Positions 6,649 through 10,734 of a DNA stretch of 10,734 bases are shown one piece after another (the stretch's first letter is position 1; the number at the start of each line of letters is the position of its first letter). The notes beneath the pieces are model-generated. The model did no database searches. It was not told the origin of the DNA and saw nothing but the letters and a program-made list of their open reading frames with translations. Made by a program: the position numbers and the translations under genes. This stretch comes from an uncultured Dorea sp. Lineage in GTDB: Bacteria > Bacillota > Clostridia > Lachnospirales > Lachnospiraceae. The stretch covers positions 1 to 10,734 of the forward strand of contig CAJTOH010000071.1 in NCBI GenBank assembly GCA_910577685.1, read 5' to 3'.

Positions 6649-7719
6649 ATGGGTACACGAGTTACCATTCAAGACATCGCCGATGAGCTTGGCATTTCCC
6701 GCAATACCGTCTCGAAAGCGATCAATAACACCGGCATCCTTGCCGACGCCACCAGAGACAAGGTCTTAAAAAAAGCAATGGAGATGGGGTATAAGCAGTT
6801 TTCATATGTAACGGCCGCCAACGCCGGAATCCCCATGCTTTCGATCCCGGCTCCAAAAGAGAAGACCGAGATCGCATTGTTTCTTACAGATTTTGTAGGA
6901 GGCTCTCATTTTGCACTTGTTATGCTGGATAAGTTCCAGAAAGAGCTTGCCGGACTGGGATACAGCATTACCATGCACAGAGTACTTACGGAAGAATTAG
7001 AGAACCGGAATCTTCCCACCTCTTTTTCGCCGGAACGGACTGCCGGCATCGTCTGTGTCGAGATGTTTGATTACGAATATGACAAAATGCTCTGCAGCAT
7101 GGGACTGCCGATTTTATTTGTAGACACGCCGGTGACCCGTCTGGAAGAACCGTTGGAAGCAGACGTTCTGTCCATGGATAATCAATCAGGTATCTATTCA
7201 TTTATAAAGGAGATGGCAGACAGAGGAAAAACAAGCATCGGATTCATCGGGGAATACATGCACTGCCAGTCCTTCTTCGAGCGGTATATGGCTTATCGGA
7301 ACGCCATGTATCTGACGGGGCTTTCCTGCCCGGATGAATACAGCATCATACGGAACAAAGAAGGAATCCGACGACCATCCTCTGCAGATTACCATGGATA
7401 TCTGACAGAAAGCTTTCAGAAGCTTAGCCAATTGCCGGAAGTTTTTATATGCGCCAATGATTTTATTGCTCTGGATGCGCTGCAGGTATTAAAAAAACTG
7501 GGGCATTCTGTCCCGGACGATATATATCTGTGCGGATTTGACGACTCTCCCGAATCAAGAATCGTTACACCCGCCTTTACAACCATCCATATACACAGCC
7601 AGATCATGGGATTCTCTGCCGTAAACCTGCTGATGTCCCGTATCAACGAACCGTCCTTGAATTACCGCACGGTGCATACGGAGACGACCTTGATCTATCG
7701 GGAATCCACAGAAAACTAA
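6649..7719 (+). CDS. LacI-family transcriptional regulator
   Basis: A 356-residue LacI/GalR regulator that probably senses a sugar and controls the divergent operon. The N-terminal helix-turn-helix covers about residues 5-50 (TIQDIADELGISRNTVSKAI). A periplasmic-binding-protein-like effector domain follows from about 75 (IALFLTDFVGG), with typical late motifs FICANDFIALDAL and GFDDSPESRIVTP. The usual hinge (MGYxPN..AR.L) is replaced by MGYKQFSYVTAANAG, so the leucine-lever hinge helix looks missing or divergent. GAAGGAGG lies just before the ATG. The gene is the first of a rightward set, with the DUF624 gene 16 bases downstream. Family is certain. The regulated sugar, probably a fructoside, is inferred from the GH32 gene. 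Confidence 0.93.
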   Translation: MGTRVTIQDIADELGISRNTVSKAINNTGILADATRDKVLKKAMEMGYKQFSYVTAANAGIPMLSIPAPKEKTEIALFLTDFVGGSHFALVMLDKFQKELAGLGYSITMHRVLTEELENRNLPTSFSPERTAGIVCVEMFDYEYDKMLCSMGLPILFVDTPVTRLEEPLEADVLSMDNQSGIYSFIKEMADRGKTSIGFIGEYMHCQSFFERYMAYRNAMYLTGLSCPDEYSIIRNKEGIRRPSSADYHGYLTESFQKLSQLPEVFICANDFIALDALQVLKKLGHSVPDDIYLCGFDDSPESRIVTPAFTTIHIHSQIMGFSAVNLLMSRINEPSLNYRTVHTETTLIYRESTEN

Positions 7720-7735
7720 TCTCAGGAGGAAAATT

Positions 7736-8383
7736 ATGAGTAATTTATTTAATCTGGACGGTTCTGTTCTGCAATTTATCAATAAAATTGTTTACAGTGT
7801 ATATTTGAACATTTTGTGGTTCATCTGCTGTATTCCCGTTGTAACGATCGGTGCATCCACCACCGCTCTTTTCTATGTCACACTCAAAATGTCAAAAAAC
7901 GAAGAAGGCAATCTCACGAAAGCATTCTTCCATTCTTTTAGGGAGAATCTGAAGCAGGCGACAATCATATGGCTAATCCTCCTGTTTCTTGGCATTGTTC
8001 TTGGCATTGACGGTTATGTACTGTATCATCTGCGGTTCGAAAACATATTTTGGACTCTTTGTACGGCAGTGTTCTTTGTAACGGGAGCTGCCTATGCCAT
8101 CGTCCTAATGTATATATTCCCTCTTATTGCCAGATTCGATAATACGGTTGGCGCCATGTTCAAAAACGCACTGTTTATCGGTCTCCGTTTTCTGTTCTGT
8201 ACCGTATTGATGGCTGTTATTTATTTTGCCATGCTTCTGGTTGTAATCCGCATCTTTACTCCGGCCGTCATCTTCGGGGAGGGCCTCTGCGCACTGCTCT
8301 GCTCCCATCTGCTGTCCAATATTCTGGCGTTATGCGAAGAAAAGACGGAAGAACACAAGGAAGCCGCATCCGAAGTATCATAA
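7736..8383 (+). CDS. DUF624 (YesL-like) integral membrane protein
   Basis: A 215-residue membrane protein of the DUF624/YesL family, which is commonly encoded in sugar ABC operons of Firmicutes and whose biochemical role is not established. The N-terminus is typical: a small-residue start, then VYLNILWFICCIPVVTIGASTTALFYV (about 22-48). Further hydrophobic segments lie near 77-100, 104-130, 145-172 and 178-198, about five spans, with a charged C-terminal tail. AGGAGG is 7 bases before the ATG. It follows the regulator gene by 16 bases and precedes the anchored binding-like protein gene by 44, so the three are probably co-transcribed. A role in assembly or sensing for the adjacent transporter is only a hypothesis. 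Confidence 0.85.
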   Translation: MSNLFNLDGSVLQFINKIVYSVYLNILWFICCIPVVTIGASTTALFYVTLKMSKNEEGNLTKAFFHSFRENLKQATIIWLILLFLGIVLGIDGYVLYHLRFENIFWTLCTAVFFVTGAAYAIVLMYIFPLIARFDNTVGAMFKNALFIGLRFLFCTVLMAVIYFAMLLVVIRIFTPAVIFGEGLCALLCSHLLSNILALCEEKTEEHKEAASEVS

Positions 8384-8427
8384 ATTAAGAGATACCATCA
8401 AAATCTTTGAATCAAAGGGGAATCTAT

Positions 8428-9147
8428 ATGAAATCTAAAACGACTACATCTGAAAAAAAAGAATATTGGAAGAACCTTCGCAGAAAGCAGAAGGTGCAGT
8501 ATGTCTGGGATTATTATAAATTCCCCATCGCCGTCGCCCTTATTTTTTTCTATATCATCGGCTATACCATCTGCGGGCATTTCGGCGAAAAAGATACTCT
8601 CCTTTATACCGGACTTATCAATATATCTGCCGGTGAAGAGCTTACCGGACAACTGAGCGACGGCTTTCTGGATTATTCCAATAAGAACCCTGACAAGCAT
8701 AATCTTCAGTTATATACAGGATTATATCTGACAAATAATCCTAATGACCCCTACCACGAATACGCCTCATCCTCCCGCATCAAGCTCCTTGCCTCTATCG
8801 ACGGCGAACAACTGGATGTAGTCCTTATGAACAGGGAGGTTTTCGATGCATTCTCCCAGAATGGATATCTGGTTAATCTGGAAGAACTGCTTCGGGCTTC
8901 GGCTCCCGGCGATTTTGCGGAATTAAAGCCATATCTCGTCACTAACAAAGTCATATCGGAGGATAATTCTCTGTCTTACCATGCCGTCTCAAGCGAATAT
9001 CCTATGGGGCTTAATGTATCACAGAAAGGCCTTTTTAAACAGGCCGGATTTGAAGACGACGTATTTCTTGGCGTAATCGGCAATTCGCCGCGCACAGATA
9101 TGGCGGTGAACTATATCAAATATCTATATTCGCAGACACGTCCGTAA
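8428..9147 (+). CDS. Membrane-anchored protein with a solute-binding-like extracellular domain
   Basis: A 239-residue protein with one N-terminal membrane span. A basic cytoplasmic stretch (KNLRRKQKVQYVWDYYKF, 15-32) precedes a hydrophobic segment (about 33-49), and the rest should be outside the cell. There is no lipobox or cleavable signal peptide. Two stretches recall sugar-binding lipoproteins: LDVVLMNREVFDAFSQNGYL with VNLEELL after it, as in the first-lobe contact loop, and a final segment where an alanine-rich helix (MAVNYIKYLYSQ) ends the fold. At roughly 190 external residues it is far shorter than a real binding protein. The ATG at 8428 is chosen over a TTG at 8407 because AAAGGGG lies 7 bases before it. 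No named family is recognised; the binding-fold relation is inference. Confidence 0.7.
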   Translation: MKSKTTTSEKKEYWKNLRRKQKVQYVWDYYKFPIAVALIFFYIIGYTICGHFGEKDTLLYTGLINISAGEELTGQLSDGFLDYSNKNPDKHNLQLYTGLYLTNNPNDPYHEYASSSRIKLLASIDGEQLDVVLMNREVFDAFSQNGYLVNLEELLRASAPGDFAELKPYLVTNKVISEDNSLSYHAVSSEYPMGLNVSQKGLFKQAGFEDDVFLGVIGNSPRTDMAVNYIKYLYSQTRP

Positions 9148-9303
9148 ATTATACACAAAACATTATCATTCTACCGATTCCCCAACATCCCCGATGACAT
9201 GGAAAAACGGGGCTGTCGCTTTAAAAAGGCAAATTAATCAGGAACAGTTTATTCATTATTCACTTTCGCCTTCACCTGAAGGGGGAGAAAAAAGAAGAAC
9301 TCT

Positions 9304-9930
9304 GTGAATAAAGCGAATACAGTGGTGTATATTGTTCTGGCAATTGGCACCGTTATTATGCTGGTTCCATTTATATGGATGATTTTGACAGCATTCAAAT
9401 CTGCGACGGAGGTAACCCATAAGGATCCTTTTGTTATTTTTCCGGCAGTATGGAGAACGGAATGTTTTTCGAATGTACTCCGAAAGATGGATTTCGTCAA
9501 ACTATATTTGAATACGATTATATTGATTGTAGGAAGAGTGGTTTGCGCGGTTTTGACAGCGACAATGGCAGGGTATGCGCTGGGGCGTTTGAATTTTAAA
9601 GGGAAAAAACTTTGTCTCTCTCTGATCATGCTGCAGATGATGGTACCGTCCCAGATTTTTATTATCCCACAGTATTTGATGATAAGTAAGATGGGAACGA
9701 TCAATACAATGTTTGCATTTAAAGATTTGATGTGGCCATTGATTGTTAACTCGGAACAGAGTACGATGCCATTGTCGGCGGCTCTTGCAAAACTCCAGGG
9801 GACATTTGTTGCGAATTATCCTGAACTTATGGCGGCCTCCCTGCTTGCGTGTATTCCAATGATTGTATTGTATGTGATTTTCCAGAAACAGTTTATCGAG
9901 GGAATTGCAACATCCGGCGGAAAACTGTAG
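9304..9930 (+). pseudogene. MalG-type ABC sugar permease with internal deletion
   Basis: This 208-residue frame is clearly a CUT1 permease of the MalG type: VVYIVLAIGTVIMLVPFIWM at the start, TMAGYALGRLNFKGK in the middle, and the C-terminus QKQFIEGIATSGGKL. Family members are about 270-280 residues. The text jumps from SKMGTINTMFA to FKDLMWPLIVN around 9711-9720, so about 60-70 residues are missing in frame, including the EAA loop that contacts the ATPase. The only start is a GTG at 9304 with a poorly placed GGGGGA 17 bases away, and the frame upstream runs to a TGA at 9277 without an ATG, so the 5' end also looks lost. It uses many TTG leucine codons, unlike the genes to its left. It has no partner permease or binding protein here and is probably non-functional. 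Confidence 0.8.
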
Positions 9931-9959
9931 GAAGAAAAAGGCTGCTGCATGAAAAATGC

Positions 9960-10300
9960 TCAGCTTTTTGCGGTATCGTTTAGCGTTTTGCGGTATTGAC
10001 GGGGACTAAGGCCGTATTCCTTTTTGAAAATTTTGGAAAATGCCAAAGCGTCTTCATAGCAAACTTGACGGGCTATGGCGGAGACAGAGTCTTCTGTGGT
10101 TTTCAGTAAATCTGAGGCACGTTTCATCCGGCACAAATCAGAAAGGCATCCCCCTTCGATAAATGCCAGGTTTTTTCGTTCAGAACAAAGATTCCGCAGC
10201 CCTTTTGTACGCAGTGGATAATGTATTCTGTACGTTTTCCCGGACCAAAGGTATGGCCGGGATTACAATTTTGATGGCCGCTCCAGAAAACAGAGGCCCT
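9960..10300 (-). pseudogene. AraC-family regulator remnant in two frames
   Basis: Two pieces of one AraC-type regulator are joined out of frame. The upstream piece (10300-10127) reads through GHTFGPGKRTEYIIHCV and KTWHLSKGDAFLICAG, a typical N-terminal cupin sensor, and then meets a TGA at 10126-10124. The downstream piece (about 10127-9963, stop 9962-9960) starts MKRASDLLKTTEDSVSAIA and ends KIFKKEYGLSPRQYRKTL, the second half of the AraC DNA-binding domain. The rest of the sensor domain and the first helix-turn-helix, perhaps 130 residues, are missing at the junction. No start or ribosome binding site is visible. It cannot encode a working regulator. The family call is firm for both pieces; the size of the loss is estimated from usual family length. 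Confidence 0.8.
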
Positions 10301-10410
10301 TTATGAATGCGGACGGGGCGGTCTCTGCGGAAACAAGCATGCCGAGCCATTCCTGCTTGTGGGACAGGAAGATGTCCCTCCAGCGGTAAAGCATGGACAC
10401 GGAGAGCACA

Positions 10411-10467
10411 GGTCAATGCGTGTTCGTCAACAAAATTCCCATCAACATCCCATAATTTTTCACACAA
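10411..10467 (-). pseudogene. OmpR-type response regulator, short DNA-binding-domain fragment
   Basis: Nineteen codons read LCEKLWDVDGNFVDEHALT, which matches the conserved stretch of the winged-helix domain of OmpR/VanR-type response regulators (…LWD-DGNFVDE-TLTV…). The frame meets a TGA two codons upstream and continues downstream into sequence unlike the family, so only this scrap survives. It lies directly next to the AraC remnant and the repeat-rich stretch beside the integrase. Confidence 0.6.
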
Positions 10468-10641
10468 ACCTCAAGCAAATTTTCAAACTATCTTTTCATA
10501 TCTCGGCAAATGGCGATAAGTCTTGGATTTTAAGGCTTTTTCGCCATTTGCCATATCGAGAGATACTTGGCATATCTTGGTGCTTCTCGGCATAATTTTG
10601 AATCCAAAAGTAGTACGGCGGTAGTAAAACCACTGATTTGG
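10468..10641. other. Repeat-rich stretch beside integrase, candidate attachment region
   Basis: No gene is visible. A 12-bp perfect inverted repeat, GGCAAATGGCGA (10505-10516) with TCGCCATTTGCC (10541-10552), has a 24-base loop. TCTCGGCA is repeated directly at 10501-10508 and 10585-10592. TTGGATT (10523-10529) is inverted as AATCCAA (10601-10607). GGCGG/CCGCC (10617-10621, 10647-10651) brackets the integrase stop. Such clusters are common at the int-proximal ends of integrative elements where recombinase sites lie, and the position fits. There is no T-run, so a terminator is less likely. Confidence 0.4.
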
Positions 10642-10734
10642 CTATGCCGCCAGACGCTCCATTTCTGCCTTTGCGGAATCGTAAGTCGCATGGGCGTAAT
10701 AGTTCAGCGTCATCGTGATGTTGGCATGTCCCAT
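10642..10734 (-). CDS. Tyrosine recombinase (phage-type integrase), C-terminal end, partial
   Basis: The last 30 residues of a gene that enters from the right edge: it begins MGHANITMTLNYYAHATYD and ends with EMERLAA and a TAG (10644-10642). The pattern GHANITMT-NYY-H is the end of the catalytic domain of tyrosine recombinases. The invariant His is in GHA, and the nucleophilic Tyr is one of the two in NYYAH, by family position the second. Most of the protein lies outside the window. Integrases usually sit at the end of the element they move, so an integrative element may extend to the right with its boundary in the repeat-rich stretch just to the left. Confidence 0.8.
   Translation of the reverse strand: MGHANITMTLNYYAHATYDSAKAEMERLAA

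Noticed and set aside
9249..9704. 151-codon minus-strand open frame opposite the truncated permease
   Set aside because: It mirrors the hydrophobic codons of the permease, which is clearly the real reading. It shows no family motif and no ribosome binding site.
10180..10467. 95-codon minus-strand open frame taken as one hypothetical protein
   Set aside because: Only its first 19 residues resemble a known family. The rest runs out of frame over the AraC cupin remnant, so it is a chance fusion of fragments.
10505..10552. CRISPR-like or terminator reading of the 12-bp inverted repeat
   Set aside because: There is only one inverted pair with no regularly spaced repeats, and no T-run follows on either strand.

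Overview
The window reads as a Gram-positive, Clostridia-type chromosome, most likely a gut Lachnospiraceae. The evidence is strong AAGGAGG ribosome binding sites, the LplA/LplB/YtcP class of sugar ABC transporter, a LacI regulator with a SRNTVSK helix, a DUF624 (YesL-like) membrane protein, and AT-rich intergenic DNA around moderately GC-rich genes. The assignment is inference; no rRNA or tRNA is present.

Layout. (1) Positions 1-887 hold the C-terminal part of an IS91-family (Y2) transposase with a possible element end behind it. (2) Positions 888-6201 are a minus-strand catabolic operon. In transcription order it encodes an LplB-type permease (6201-5251), a YtcP/LplC-type permease (5235-4333), a large LplA-type solute-binding lipoprotein (4277-2538) and a cytoplasmic GH32 beta-fructosidase (2461-980). 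It closes with a 29-bp hairpin terminator (888-951). (3) Positions 6202-6648 are an AT-rich divergent control region. It has a consensus promoter (TTGACA-N17-TATAAT) facing right, a good promoter (TTGACT-N17-TATAAA) facing left, a perfect 20-bp palindrome and several direct repeats. (4) Positions 6649-9147 are a plus-strand gene set: LacI-family regulator, DUF624 membrane protein, and a membrane-anchored protein resembling a reduced solute-binding domain. (5) Positions 9148-10734 are a junk-like mosaic. It holds a MalG-type permease that has lost its EAA loop, an AraC-family regulator reduced to two out-of-frame pieces, a 19-residue scrap of an OmpR-type response regulator, and at the right edge the C-terminal end of a tyrosine recombinase reading leftwards, preceded by repeat-rich DNA.

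How it works together. The ABC system is expected to import a fructose-containing sugar (sucrose, kestose or short fructo-oligosaccharides), and the GH32 enzyme to split it in the cytosol. No ATPase gene is present, so a shared MsmX/MsiK-type ATPase elsewhere is expected. The divergent LacI regulator probably controls both directions through the repeats between the operons. The DUF624 protein and the anchored binding-domain-like protein are the least understood members and may form a membrane accessory or sensing unit. Both ends of the locus carry mobile-element debris, suggesting a cassette bordered by recombination hot spots.
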